64,000 nucleotides of DNA from Actinophytocola sp044466355 (lineage in GTDB: Bacteria; Actinomycetota; Actinomycetes; Mycobacteriales; Pseudonocardiaceae). This document shows, one piece after another, positions 27,158 to 35,455 of this stretch. Within the stretch, counting starts at the first letter, position 1; every line of letters starts with the position of its first letter. The DNA is taken from contig NZ_JBITMQ010000014.1 of assembly GCF_044466355.1 (NCBI RefSeq), positions 124,001 to 188,000 of the forward strand, read 5' to 3'. The notes under the pieces are model-generated. The model worked only from the letters and a program-made list of their open reading frames with translations, was not told the DNA's origin and searched no databases. The position numbers and the translations under genes are program-made.

Positions 27158-27320
27158 AGTCGGTCGTTGACCTGCGAAAACGCGGAAAATCGCCGGCCCA
27201 GTGCGTAACCTCAACCCCCACCCGTTCCCGGGGGCCACCCGCCATGCCAGTCTACCGGTGGTCGCCGACGGAATCGGGCTGTGGCGCGAAACTGTGGACA
27301 ACCGCAGCGGTTGTGGACAA
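27158..27320 (-). repeat. Composite intergenic repeat, type A (copy A5)
   Basis: Read on the minus strand: TTGTCCACA at 27320-27312 and again at 27301-27293 (19 bp apart), 21 bases, then CCGTCGGCG-N8-TAGACT (27271-27249), then GGCATGGCGGGTGGCCCCC and a GGGTGGGGGT stem partner, ending in CGTTTTCGCAGGTCA. The arrangement matches copies at 47071, 50699, 54635 and 60999. Confidence 0.8.
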
Positions 27321-27330
27321 CTCGCGTTCG

Positions 27331-27376
27331 TTGTCGGTGTCTCCTGGGACAATGGAAACCGGGGGCCGGAGGCCGC
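27331..27376 (+). repeat. Composite intergenic repeat, type B (copy B1)
   Basis: TTGTCGGTG at 27331-27339, eight bases, GACAAT (a -10 with its first T changed) and then GGAAACCGGGGGCCGGAGG. It is divergent from copy A5 and shares the TTGTCCACA pair with it. It points into the 3' end of the LacI gene. Confidence 0.65.
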
Positions 27377-27377
27377 C

Positions 27378-28382
27378 CTACAAGCCACACCCACACGAGT
27401 TGCGGTGCATGAACGTGGTGGCCAACCGCGCCGTCTGTGGTTTGCGTGTCGGGTCGGCGATCCGGTCCAGCAGCATCCGCACCGCCGTCCGCCCCATGTC
27501 CGCGATCGGTTGCGCCACCGTGGTCACCGGCGGGTCGACGAGATCAGCCCACTCGACCTCGTCGTACCCGACCACCGCGAGGTCCCGCCCGACCCGCACC
27601 CCGCGTCGACGGCACTCGTGCAGCACCCCCGACAACATCATGTTGTTCCCGGCCACCACCGCCGTCGGCGGCGACGGCAACGACAGCAGGGAACCGAGCG
27701 CCGACGCCGCCGGCTCGGCCGCCGACGAACCGGGCACGACCAGCGACGCGTCCCACGTCAGCTTCGCCCGCCCCAGCCCGAGCCGGTACCCGAGCACCCG
27801 CTCGGTCGTCGTCGCCAGCCCCTCGGTGCCGCTGATCATCGCGATCCGCCGATGCCCCACCGAAGCCAGGTGCTGCACCAGCCCGGACGTCGCGTAGATG
27901 TTCTCCGGCCCCACCTGATCCACGTCCTGCGCCGTCGTCAACCGGTCCACGAGGACGATCGGGATTCCCAGCGACCTGAGTTCCGGCAGCACCGTCCCGG
28001 ACGCGCGCGGCGACGGCGTCAGGATCAACCCGTCGACCCGCCGCGACCGCAACGTCCGCACCGCCGACTGTTCCGCCGACGGCTCGTCGTGCGTGTCCGC
28101 GAGCACCAGCGTGTAACCGGATCGGGTGATCTCGTGCTCGATGGACCGCAGTAGTTCGGCGAAATACGGGTTCGCGACCAGGGAAATCGCCACGCCGAGG
28201 GTGCGGGTGCCGCCGGTGACGAGAGAGCGCGCGATAGCGTCTCCGGTGTACCCGGTCTGCTCGACGGCGGCCAGGACCCGCGCCTTCGTCTCGGGCGCGA
28301 CGGACCTGGTGGAGTTGACCACGTGCGACACGGTGGTGATCGAGACGCCGGCCAACTCGGCGACGTCCTTCATCGTGACCAC
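27378..28382 (-). CDS. LacI-family transcriptional regulator of the frc-type sugar operon
   Basis: 334 residues from GTG 28382, which has GGAG five bases upstream; the family-typical ATG three codons later is an alternative. The N-terminal HTH reads MKDVAELAGVSITTVSHVVN, followed by the hinge helix region ATGYTG-like DAIARSLVTGG. The C-terminal periplasmic-binding-like domain has GVAISLVANPYFAELLRSIE and ends with HRNSCGC. It is divergent from the sugar importer and should repress it until sugar binds. The perfect palindrome at 28412-28425 is the likely operator. Confidence 0.93.
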   Translation of the reverse strand: MVTMKDVAELAGVSITTVSHVVNSTRSVAPETKARVLAAVEQTGYTGDAIARSLVTGGTRTLGVAISLVANPYFAELLRSIEHEITRSGYTLVLADTHDEPSAEQSAVRTLRSRRVDGLILTPSPRASGTVLPELRSLGIPIVLVDRLTTAQDVDQVGPENIYATSGLVQHLASVGHRRIAMISGTEGLATTTERVLGYRLGLGRAKLTWDASLVVPGSSAAEPAASALGSLLSLPSPPTAVVAGNNMMLSGVLHECRRRGVRVGRDLAVVGYDEVEWADLVDPPVTTVAQPIADMGRTAVRMLLDRIADPTRKPQTARLATTFMHRNSCGCGL

Positions 28383-28406
28383 GGAGGCTCCTTGATCGAG
28401 GAAGGT

Positions 28407-28430
28407 GCAAGCGTTTGCGCAAACGGTTGC
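28407..28430. promoter_or_regulatory. Candidate LacI-family operator
   Basis: CGTTTGCGCAAACG (28412-28425) is a perfect 14-bp palindrome with the central CG typical of LacI-family operators. The symmetry extends to 28407-28430 with one mismatched pair. It lies between the divergent lacI-type and binding-protein genes. Confidence 0.8.
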
Positions 28431-28487
28431 GTCACGGTACTGACCGCCATAACTTCGCCGCAAACCAGCCCTGCCACGGAGGTAGCC

Positions 28488-29477
28488 ATGGGACGCCGAG
28501 GTCCTGCTCTCCTCGCCGCACTCACCGTCGCCGCGCTCGCGGTCGGTTGCACCAGCACGAAGTCCGGCTCCGATGAGTCCACTGGGGACGGGAAGACCAA
28601 GATCGGCCTGGTCACGAAGACCGACAGCAACCCGTACTTCGTCGCGCTGCGGGACGCGGCGAAGGCCGAGGCCGACAAGCACGGCGCCGAACTCGTCGCG
28701 CTCGCGGGCAAGTTCGACGGCGACAACGACGGTCAGGTCGCCGCCATCGAGAACCTGGTCCAGCAGGGCGCGAAGACGATCCTGGTGACCCCCAACAACT
28801 CCACCGGCATCCTCGGTGCCATCAAGAAAGCGCGCGACCGCGGTGTCCTCGTGATCGCGCTCGACACCGAGACCGACCCGCAGGACGCGGTCGACGCCAC
28901 CATCGCCACCGACAACACGAACGCGGGCCGTCTGCAGGGCCAGTACGTGAAGGCCGCGTTGAACGGCCAGCCCGCCCGGTCCATCCTGCTCGACGGCACG
29001 CCCGGCTCGACCGTGTCCGAACAGCGTCACGCCGGGTTCGTCGAGGCGGCGCAACCGGAGAACCTCGGCACCGAGGCCACCAACGGCGAACAGAACAAGG
29101 CACAGCAGGCGACCGAGAACCTCCTCCAGCGCGTCGCGGGCAGCGTCAACTCGATCTACACGCTCAACGAGCCCGCCGCCCGCGGCGCCTACAGCGCGCT
29201 GAAGGCGAAAGGCCTGGCGGACAAGGTGGTCATCGGGTCGATCGACGGCTCGTGCGACGGTGTCAACGCCGTGAAGAACGGTGAGATCGCCGTGACCGTC
29301 ATGCAGTTCCCCAAGAAGATGGCGGAGCAAGGGGTCCGGTTCGCGATCGAGTTCGCGGAGTCCGGCGAGAAGCCGACCGGGTTCGTGGAGACCGAGACCG
29401 CCGTGATCACCGACAAGCCGCTCGCCGGCATCGACAGCAAGGACACCGCCTGGGGTCTCGAGAACTGCTGGGGCTGA
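28488..29477 (+). CDS. Sugar ABC transporter substrate-binding lipoprotein (FrcB/RbsB-like)
   Basis: 329 residues. ATG 28488 follows GGAGG; the lipobox is LAVGC (Cys near 21). The mature protein is a type-1 periplasmic-binding fold: KIGLVTKTDSNPYFVALRDA, QVAAIENLVQQGAKTILVTP, VIALDTETDP, and C-terminal VVIGSIDGSCDGVNAVKNGE, the class that binds ribose, fructose or similar sugars. It is first in an operon of binding protein, permease, ATPase and two kinases that resembles the rhizobial frcBCAK fructose system. Ligand identity is inferred from that layout. Confidence 0.9.
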   Translation: MGRRGPALLAALTVAALAVGCTSTKSGSDESTGDGKTKIGLVTKTDSNPYFVALRDAAKAEADKHGAELVALAGKFDGDNDGQVAAIENLVQQGAKTILVTPNNSTGILGAIKKARDRGVLVIALDTETDPQDAVDATIATDNTNAGRLQGQYVKAALNGQPARSILLDGTPGSTVSEQRHAGFVEAAQPENLGTEATNGEQNKAQQATENLLQRVAGSVNSIYTLNEPAARGAYSALKAKGLADKVVIGSIDGSCDGVNAVKNGEIAVTVMQFPKKMAEQGVRFAIEFAESGEKPTGFVETETAVITDKPLAGIDSKDTAWGLENCWG

Positions 29478-29482
29478 GGAGG

Positions 29483-30451
29483 ATGACGACCCGGGTTTCC
29501 CCGTCCGAACTGATCCTCCGCACCCCCGCCATCGGCCCGGCGATCGCGCTCGTGGTCGCCGTGGCCGTGTTCGGGCTGACCACCGACACCTTCCTCGACG
29601 TCGACAACCTGTCGCTGGTCGTCCAGCAGTCGCTGGTGATCGGCACGCTGGCGCTCGGCCAGACGCTCGTCATACTCACCGCGGGCATCGACCTCGCCAA
29701 CGCGGCGATCGCCGTGCTCTCGACGTTGTTGATCGCGAAGATGACGATCAACGGCACGGACGCCCCGGTCGCGCTGGTCATCGGCATCCTCGCGGCGGCA
29801 GCGATCGGCGCGGTCACGGGCGGGCTCGTCACCGGGTTGCGGCTGCCGCCGTTCATCGTGACGCTCGGCCTGCTGACGATCGTCACCGCGGCCAGCCGTC
29901 TCTACGCGCAGGGCCAGAGCTTCCCGGTCACCGACTCGACGCTCGGGTGGCTCGGCACCACGCAGTACCTGTTCGGGCAGATCGAGGTCACCTACGGCAT
30001 GGCGGTCATGCTCGCCATGTTCGTCGGCCTCTGGTACGCGCTGACGAAAACCGCGTGGGGCAAGCACGTCTACGCCGTCGGCAACGATCCGGAGGCCGCG
30101 CGGCTGTCCGGCATCCACGTCCGCCGCACGGTCCTGTCGGTGTACCTGGTGGCCGGGCTCTGTTACGGGCTCGCGGCGTGGCAGGCGCTCGGCCGCGTGC
30201 CGAACGCCGACCCGAACGCGTTCCAGCTCGGCAACCTCGACTCGATCACCGCGGTCGTCATCGGCGGCACCAGCCTGTTCGGCGGCCGCGGCAGCGTGAT
30301 CGGGACGTTGATCGGCGCGTTGATCGTGGCCGTGCTGCGGTCCGGGCTGACACAGGCCGGGATCGACAACCTGTACCAGGACGTCGCGACCGGTGCACTG
30401 GTGATCGTGGCCGTCGCCGTCGACCGGTTCTCGCGGGGGAGGCAGCGATGA
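29483..30451 (+). CDS. Sugar ABC transporter permease (FrcC/RbsC-like)
   Basis: 322 residues, about eight to ten membrane helices, BPD_transp_2 family. LGQTLVILTAGIDLANAAIA is the conserved early segment of RbsC-type permeases, and SGIHVRRTVLSVYLVAGLCY with VIGGTSLFGGRGSVIGTLIG is their typical C-terminal region. It begins five bases after the binding-protein stop and overlaps the ATPase gene by ATGA. Confidence 0.93.
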   Translation: MTTRVSPSELILRTPAIGPAIALVVAVAVFGLTTDTFLDVDNLSLVVQQSLVIGTLALGQTLVILTAGIDLANAAIAVLSTLLIAKMTINGTDAPVALVIGILAAAAIGAVTGGLVTGLRLPPFIVTLGLLTIVTAASRLYAQGQSFPVTDSTLGWLGTTQYLFGQIEVTYGMAVMLAMFVGLWYALTKTAWGKHVYAVGNDPEAARLSGIHVRRTVLSVYLVAGLCYGLAAWQALGRVPNADPNAFQLGNLDSITAVVIGGTSLFGGRGSVIGTLIGALIVAVLRSGLTQAGIDNLYQDVATGALVIVAVAVDRFSRGRQR

Positions 30452-31254
30452 CACCCGTGCTGGAGGCGCACGGCCTGGTCAAGCGGTACGGCCGCGTGAC
30501 CGCCATGGACGGCGCCGACTTCGAGCTGGAGGCCGGCGAGGTGCTGGCCGTCGTCGGCGACAACGGGGCCGGCAAGTCGACGCTGATCAAGGCGTTGTCC
30601 GGTGCGGTGGTCCCGGACGCCGGGCAGATCCTCGTCGAGGGCAGGCCGGTGCGTTTCCACGGCCCGCTCGACGCCCGCCGGTACGGCATCGAGACCGTCT
30701 ACCAGGACCTCGCGCTCGCACCCGCGCTCGACATCGCCACGAACCTGTTCCTCGGCAGGGAACGGCGTCGCCGCGGTCCACTCGGAGCGGTGTTCCGCCG
30801 CCTCGACGCGAAGGGCATGCGCCACGACGCGCGGCGTGTGCTCGACGAGCTGGGCATCGACGTGAAGTCCATGACACAGCTGGTGGAAACGCTGTCCGGT
30901 GGTCAGCGGCAGGCGGTGGCGGTGGCGCGTGCGGCGGCGTTCGGGTCCCGTGTGGTGATCATGGACGAGCCGACGGCGGCGCTCGGTGTGCAGGAGTCGG
31001 CGAAGGTGCTGGAGCTGATCGACCGGATCCGCGAACGCGGGCTGCCGGTCGTGTTGATCAGCCACAACATGCCGCACGTGTTCGAGATCGCCGACCGCGT
31101 CCACGTCCACCGGCTCGGGAAGCGGGTCGCGGTGGTGTCGCCGAAGACGCACTCCATGAACGCGGTCGTTGGCCTGCTGACCGGCGCGCTGCGCATGGGC
31201 GAGGACGGGACGATCGAGGAGGTCGGCCTGACGACCGGGCTGGGTCGCTCGTGA
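30448..31254 (+). CDS. Sugar ABC transporter ATPase with a single nucleotide-binding domain (FrcA-like)
   Basis: 268 residues, one ABC domain rather than the two of RbsA/XylG; that is the FrcA/XylG-short arrangement. Walker A is GDNGAGKSTLIKAL, the signature TLSGGQRQAVAVARA, Walker B VVIMDEPTAALG and the switch LISHNM. It overlaps the permease stop (ATGA). A type B composite repeat begins three bases after its stop and separates it from the kinase genes. Confidence 0.93.
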   Translation: MTPVLEAHGLVKRYGRVTAMDGADFELEAGEVLAVVGDNGAGKSTLIKALSGAVVPDAGQILVEGRPVRFHGPLDARRYGIETVYQDLALAPALDIATNLFLGRERRRRGPLGAVFRRLDAKGMRHDARRVLDELGIDVKSMTQLVETLSGGQRQAVAVARAAAFGSRVVIMDEPTAALGVQESAKVLELIDRIRERGLPVVLISHNMPHVFEIADRVHVHRLGKRVAVVSPKTHSMNAVVGLLTGALRMGEDGTIEEVGLTTGLGRS

Positions 31255-31257
31255 GAC

Positions 31258-31335
31258 TTGTCCACAGGCCACGTCCCGTACCGCCGAAAATGTCGGTACC
31301 GCCTGGAAAAATGGTGACCGGGGGCCGGAGGCCGC
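31258..31335 (+). repeat. Composite intergenic repeat, type B (copy B2)
   Basis: TTGTCCACA at 31258-31266, 23 bases, TGTCGGTA at 31291-31298, eight bases, AAAAAT (weak -10) and then GGTGACCGGGGGCCGGAGG with a GGCC-GGA-GGCC stem. It lies inside the sugar operon, upstream of the PfkB-type kinase, and starts three bases after the ATPase stop. Confidence 0.72.
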
Positions 31336-31357
31336 CCCGCCGGGCGGGAGCGGGCTC

Positions 31358-32197
31358 GTGACCCTGGTCGTCGCGGTCGGCCTGTGCACGGTCGACCTGG
31401 TGCAACGCGTGCCGGAACTGCCCGCACCCGGCGACAAGGTGCAGTCGCTGTCGGTCGAGGTCGCGGCGGGCGGCCCGGCGGCGAACGCGGCGGTCGCGGT
31501 CGCCGCGCTCGGCGGCCGGGCCCGGCTGTCCACCGTGCTGGGCGCACACCCGCTGGCACGCCTGGCCGCCGAAGACCTGGCGGCCTGCGGGGTCCAGCTG
31601 ACCGACGCACTGCCCGACCGGACCGCACCGCCCGCGGTGAGCGCGGTGTCGGTGCGGTCGCGCGACGGCGAACGGACCGTGGTGTCGCACAACGCGGCGG
31701 GTGTGTCCGCACCACCGGTCACGGACCTGTCGGACGCCGACGCGCTGCTGCTCGACGGTCACCACCCCGCGCTGGCACTCGACGCGGCCCGCGTCGCCAG
31801 GGCACGCGGCATCCCGGTGGTGCTGGACGCGGGCAGCTGGAAGCCGGTGCTGGCCGAGCTGCTGTCCTATGTGGACGTGTGCGCGTGCTCGGCCGCGTTC
31901 GCGTCGCAGGTGCCGCTGGACAACCCGGTCGTCGTCCGGACGCACGGCCCGGACCCGGTGACATGGCAGGCAGGCGGAGCGAGCGGTGACGTGCCGGTGC
32001 CACCGGTGACCGTCCGCGACACCGCGGGCGCGGGCGACGTGTGGCACGGCGCGTTCACGCTGGCGGTGGCCCGGCTGGGCCGCGTGCCGGACGCCGCGGA
32101 CGTGCCCGGGTTGATCGAGTACGCGAACCGCGCGGCCGCGGTACGGATCGGGCACGAGGGAGCGCGGGCATGGGTGACACCGATGTCGGAGTGGTGA
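31358..32197 (+). CDS. PfkB-family sugar kinase (fructokinase/ribokinase-like)
   Basis: 279 residues from GTG 31358. The N-terminal motif VEVAAGGPAANAAVAVAALG is the PfkB sugar site, and the C-terminal DTAGAGDVWHGAFTLAV contains the catalytic Asp and anion hole (GAGD). It would phosphorylate the sugar delivered by the upstream importer. Its stop overlaps the start of the next kinase gene. Confidence 0.9.
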   Translation: MTLVVAVGLCTVDLVQRVPELPAPGDKVQSLSVEVAAGGPAANAAVAVAALGGRARLSTVLGAHPLARLAAEDLAACGVQLTDALPDRTAPPAVSAVSVRSRDGERTVVSHNAAGVSAPPVTDLSDADALLLDGHHPALALDAARVARARGIPVVLDAGSWKPVLAELLSYVDVCACSAAFASQVPLDNPVVVRTHGPDPVTWQAGGASGDVPVPPVTVRDTAGAGDVWHGAFTLAVARLGRVPDAADVPGLIEYANRAAAVRIGHEGARAWVTPMSEW

Positions 32198-32802
32198 GTC
32201 TCGCCGACCTGGTCGCGCGGGTCCGCGGCCTGCCGGGCCGCGTCATGATCGGCATCTGCGGCGCCCCCGGCGCGGGCAAGTCGACGCTGGCGGAACGCCT
32301 GGTGGCGGCGCTGGGTGCGGAGGCGGTGCTGGTCGGCATGGACGGCTACCACCTCGCACAGGTCGAACTCGAACGGCTCGGCAGGACCGCGCGGAAGGGC
32401 GCCCCGGACACGTTCGACGCCGCCGGCTACGTGCACCTGCTGCGCCGGATCCGCGACCGCGGCGACGAGACCGTGTACGCGCCGGAGTTCCGCAGGGAGA
32501 TCGAGGAACCGATCGCGGGCGCGGTGCCCGTCCGGCCCGAGCACCGGTACGTCGTCACCGAAGGCAACTACCTGCTGCTGGACGAGGCGCCGTGGCACGA
32601 GGTCCGCACGCTGCTGACGGAGACGTGGTTCCTGGCCCCGGACGAGACACTGCGCCGGGACCGGCTGATCGCCCGCCACCGGGCGTTCGGCCGCACCCTC
32701 GAGGAGGCCCGCGACCGCACGCTGGGCTCAGACGAACGCAACGCCGTGCTGATCAACGCCACACGACGCTCCGCTGACCTGGTGCTGGGCGCGGTCGCAT
32801 GA
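32194..32802 (+). CDS. Uridine kinase-like P-loop kinase (FrcK-like)
   Basis: 202 residues from GTG 32194 (GTGA overlap with the PfkB gene; ATG 32170 is an alternative). The P-loop is GICGAPGAGKSTLAERL, followed by VLVGMDGYHLA, FDAAGYVHLLRRI, VVTEGNYLLLDEAPW and a lid-like DETLRRDRLIARH. This is the nucleoside/pantothenate-kinase-like family that accompanies sugar importers as frcK in rhizobia; its substrate is not settled. The last 50 bases overlap the convergent M15 peptidase gene. Confidence 0.82.
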   Translation: MSLADLVARVRGLPGRVMIGICGAPGAGKSTLAERLVAALGAEAVLVGMDGYHLAQVELERLGRTARKGAPDTFDAAGYVHLLRRIRDRGDETVYAPEFRREIEEPIAGAVPVRPEHRYVVTEGNYLLLDEAPWHEVRTLLTETWFLAPDETLRRDRLIARHRAFGRTLEEARDRTLGSDERNAVLINATRRSADLVLGAVA

Positions 32803-33304
32803 CACCGGGGTGCGGCAGCCGCGGCGGCGGCCCGCCGGGCCAGTACTCGAAGTGCCACCATTCGTTGTCGTAGCGGCGGTACAGCCCGAACCGCCACCCG
32901 TGTGCCTCGAGCCACCGCGCGCCTTCGACCGGACGCACGTCCATCGCGATGCCGACGACGTGCGGGGACTCGTCCGGCGGCAGCACCCGTCGTCGCGCGG
33001 CCGCCTCGGAACCGGTGCTGGCGATCTCCGTGAGGAACATCCGCCACTGCTCGGCGGCGTTCCGGTGTCCGGAGGTGAGCCCGACGAGCTGCCGGTCCCG
33101 CCACAGCGCCTCGGTGCGCGCGGCGGTGAACGCGGTGTGCGCGGCGGGCACGAGACCGCGCAGGTCCTCGTGCGGGAAACGGAGCCCGAGTGCCCACTGG
33201 GCGGCGGCGTGCCGTGCTCGCCGCCCGTGGCGGAGCCACGCGACGGGCAGCAGCAGCCGGGCGAGCACCATCGTGAGCCGGGCGAACAGGGCATCTCGTC
33301 TCAT
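32753..33304 (-). CDS. M15-type D-Ala-D-Ala carboxypeptidase-like protein
   Basis: 183 residues. Start at ATG 33304 (MRRDALFARLTMVLARLLLP), a possible membrane anchor. VanY/M15 motifs are present: LTSGHRNAAEQWRMF, ESPHVVGIAMDVRP (zinc His and Asp) and RYDNEWWHFEYWP (Glu and zinc His). It would trim peptidoglycan stem peptides. The roughly 20-residue tail after the catalytic motif lies in the region overlapping the kinase gene. It is divergent from the second two-component system, which may relate to cell-wall sensing. Confidence 0.82.
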   Translation of the reverse strand: MRRDALFARLTMVLARLLLPVAWLRHGRRARHAAAQWALGLRFPHEDLRGLVPAAHTAFTAARTEALWRDRQLVGLTSGHRNAAEQWRMFLTEIASTGSEAAARRRVLPPDESPHVVGIAMDVRPVEGARWLEAHGWRFGLYRRYDNEWWHFEYWPGGPPPRLPHPGVMRPRPAPGQRSVVWR

Positions 33305-33416
33305 GACGACCACGGTGGCGACCGCACGTCGGCGAGCAGCGACGGGAATTCGATGAACGTGTAACAGTTCGCCCCCGGGGAGGCGCGCCGGGCCGCGCGC
33401 TGCGATCGTGGTGGTC

Positions 33417-34088
33417 ATGCCCCGGGTGCTGTTGATCGAGGACGACGCGGCCGTGCGTGACGGCCTGACGCTCGCGTTGACCAGGCAGGGCCACACCGTG
33501 CGCGCCGCGGCGACCGGCGAGTCGGGCCTGCCGCTGCTGTCCGCCGCGGACGTGGTCGTGCTGGACCTGATGCTGCCGGGAATGGACGGCTTCGAGGTGT
33601 GCAGGCGCATCCGGGCCGCCGGGGAGCTGCCGATCATCATGCTGACCGCCCGCAGCGACGACATGGACGTGGTCGCGGGGCTGGAGGCGGGCGCGGACGA
33701 CTACGTGGTGAAGCCGGTACAGCCGCGTGTGCTGGAAGCACGCATCCGCGCGGTGCTGCGGCGGGCCAAGGAGAGCCAGGCGACGGACGTCGACCGCCAC
33801 GGCGACCTCGCCGTCGACCGGTCCGCGCTCGTGGTCACCAAGGCGGGCGAGCCGGTGCGGCTCGCGCCGACCGAGCTGCGGTTGCTGCTGGAGCTGTCGT
33901 CGTCGCCGGGGCGGGTGCTGAGCAGGCAGCAGCTGCTCGAATCGGTGTGGGAGCACGGTTTCCTCGGCGACTCACGACTGGTCGACGCATGTGTGCAGCG
34001 CCTGCGCGCCAAGATCGAGGACGACCCGGCGAACCCGAGGTACGTGCAGACCGTCCGCGGGTTCGGGTACCGGTTCGGCCCGCTGTGA
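33417..34088 (+). CDS. OmpR/PhoB-family response regulator (second system)
   Basis: 223 residues from ATG 33417. The receiver has LLIEDDAAVRDG, phospho-Asp in VVLDLMLPGMDG, IIMLTARSDD and VVKPVQP; the winged helix ends RLRAKIEDDPANPRYVQTVR and GFGYRFGPL. It is closest in feel to CseB/AfsQ1-type regulators of actinomycetes. It overlaps the kinase gene by GTGA. It is divergent from the M15 peptidase, a possible target. Confidence 0.93.
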   Translation: MPRVLLIEDDAAVRDGLTLALTRQGHTVRAAATGESGLPLLSAADVVVLDLMLPGMDGFEVCRRIRAAGELPIIMLTARSDDMDVVAGLEAGADDYVVKPVQPRVLEARIRAVLRRAKESQATDVDRHGDLAVDRSALVVTKAGEPVRLAPTELRLLLELSSSPGRVLSRQQLLESVWEHGFLGDSRLVDACVQRLRAKIEDDPANPRYVQTVRGFGYRFGPL

Positions 34089-35455
34089 GGCGCTGGTGGG
34101 GACTGCGGGCGCGGCTGTTCGTCGCGTTCCTGGCGCTGGTGGTGGTGACGGCCGCCGGGGTGTCGGGCGCCATGTACGTGCAGGCGCGGAAGGAGATCCT
34201 TCAGCGGTCCCAGGACGCGGCCGTGTCATCGATGCTCGCCGGCCTGGAGGCGCGGCTGCCGTTGCGCACCCTGCCGCCGACGGACGTGCAGCTGAGGTTG
34301 CTCGCGGCCGAGCTGTCGAACCGGGTCGACACGGCCGCCGCCGTGTACGGCGACCGGTGGCAGGGCGACCTGCGCCCCCGGCTGGTCCCGCCGGAGCTGC
34401 GCAGCGCCGTCGCCGGTGGGCACGTGGCGTGGCAGCGCGTCGACCTGGACGGCGACCCGGTACTGATCATCGGCACCGCGATCGGCGGCACCGAGCTGGA
34501 GGTGTACTCGCTGACGAGCCTCGGCCCGGAAGAGGCGAGCATCGACGGCATGGCGGCCCGCGCGTGGCTGGTGAGCCTCGGCGCACTGGTCGCGGCGGTG
34601 CTCCTCGCCTTCCTGGCGGCGGAAGGCGTGCTGGGCCCGGTGCGTGAGCTGCGCCGGGCGGCGTGGCGGCTGGGCGCGGGTGACCTGACCGCGCGGTCGA
34701 CGGTCCGCGGCGGGGACGAGCTGGCCGGCGTGTCCGTGACGTTCAACGACACGGCGCGGGCACTGCAACACCACGTCGGCGAGCTGCGGCGCATGGAGTC
34801 GGAGGCCCGCCGTTTCGTGGCGGACGTGTCCCACGAGCTGCGCACCCCACTGGCCGCGATGACCGCGGTCACGGACGTGCTCGACGAGGAAGCGGAGACG
34901 CTGCCGCCGGACACGGCACAGGCGGCACGGCTGGTCAGCCAGGAGACGAAGAACCTGACCAGGCTGGTGAACGACCTGATCGAGATCACGAGGTTCGACT
35001 CGGGGCGTGCGACCCTGGTGACGGACGAGGTGGACGTCGCGGCGGCGATCACGTCGACGCTCGACACCCGAGGCTGGCTCACCGAGGTGGAGACCGCGCT
35101 CCCCGAAGGCATCACGGCACGGCTCGACGCGCGCCGGCTGGACGTCATCGTCGCGAACCTGGTGGGCAACGCCCTGACCCACGGCGCGGAGCCGGTGCGG
35201 GTGTCGTTGACGGCGAACGAGCAGTGGCTGACGATCCAGGTCACCGACGCCGGCACGGGCCTACCGCCGGCGGTGCTGCCGCACGTGTTCGACCGTTTCT
35301 ACAAGGCCGACACGGCGCGAACCAGGTCGCCGGGCAGCGGCCTCGGCCTGGCCATCGCGAGGGAGAACGCCCACCTGCACGGCGGCACCCTGACCGCGGC
35401 CAACGCCGGAGGCGCGGTCTTCACCCTGACACTGCCAAGGGACCGGACACGATGA
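34085..35455 (+). CDS. Two-component sensor histidine kinase (CseC/AfsQ2-like)
   Basis: 456 residues from GTG 34085. The order is: membrane helix LFVAFLALVVVTAAGVSGAM, an extracytoplasmic part of about 120 residues, second helix WLVSLGALVAAVLLAFLAAE, HAMP (LRRAAWRLGAGDLTAR), His box FVADVSHELRTPLAAM, N box LVGNALTHGAEPV, and G boxes DAGTGLP and SPGSGLGLAIA. It is joined by ATGA to a lipoprotein gene, much as the CseABC envelope-stress system combines a lipoprotein, regulator and sensor. Confidence 0.93.
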   Translation: MRRWWGLRARLFVAFLALVVVTAAGVSGAMYVQARKEILQRSQDAAVSSMLAGLEARLPLRTLPPTDVQLRLLAAELSNRVDTAAAVYGDRWQGDLRPRLVPPELRSAVAGGHVAWQRVDLDGDPVLIIGTAIGGTELEVYSLTSLGPEEASIDGMAARAWLVSLGALVAAVLLAFLAAEGVLGPVRELRRAAWRLGAGDLTARSTVRGGDELAGVSVTFNDTARALQHHVGELRRMESEARRFVADVSHELRTPLAAMTAVTDVLDEEAETLPPDTAQAARLVSQETKNLTRLVNDLIEITRFDSGRATLVTDEVDVAAAITSTLDTRGWLTEVETALPEGITARLDARRLDVIVANLVGNALTHGAEPVRVSLTANEQWLTIQVTDAGTGLPPAVLPHVFDRFYKADTARTRSPGSGLGLAIARENAHLHGGTLTAANAGGAVFTLTLPRDRTR

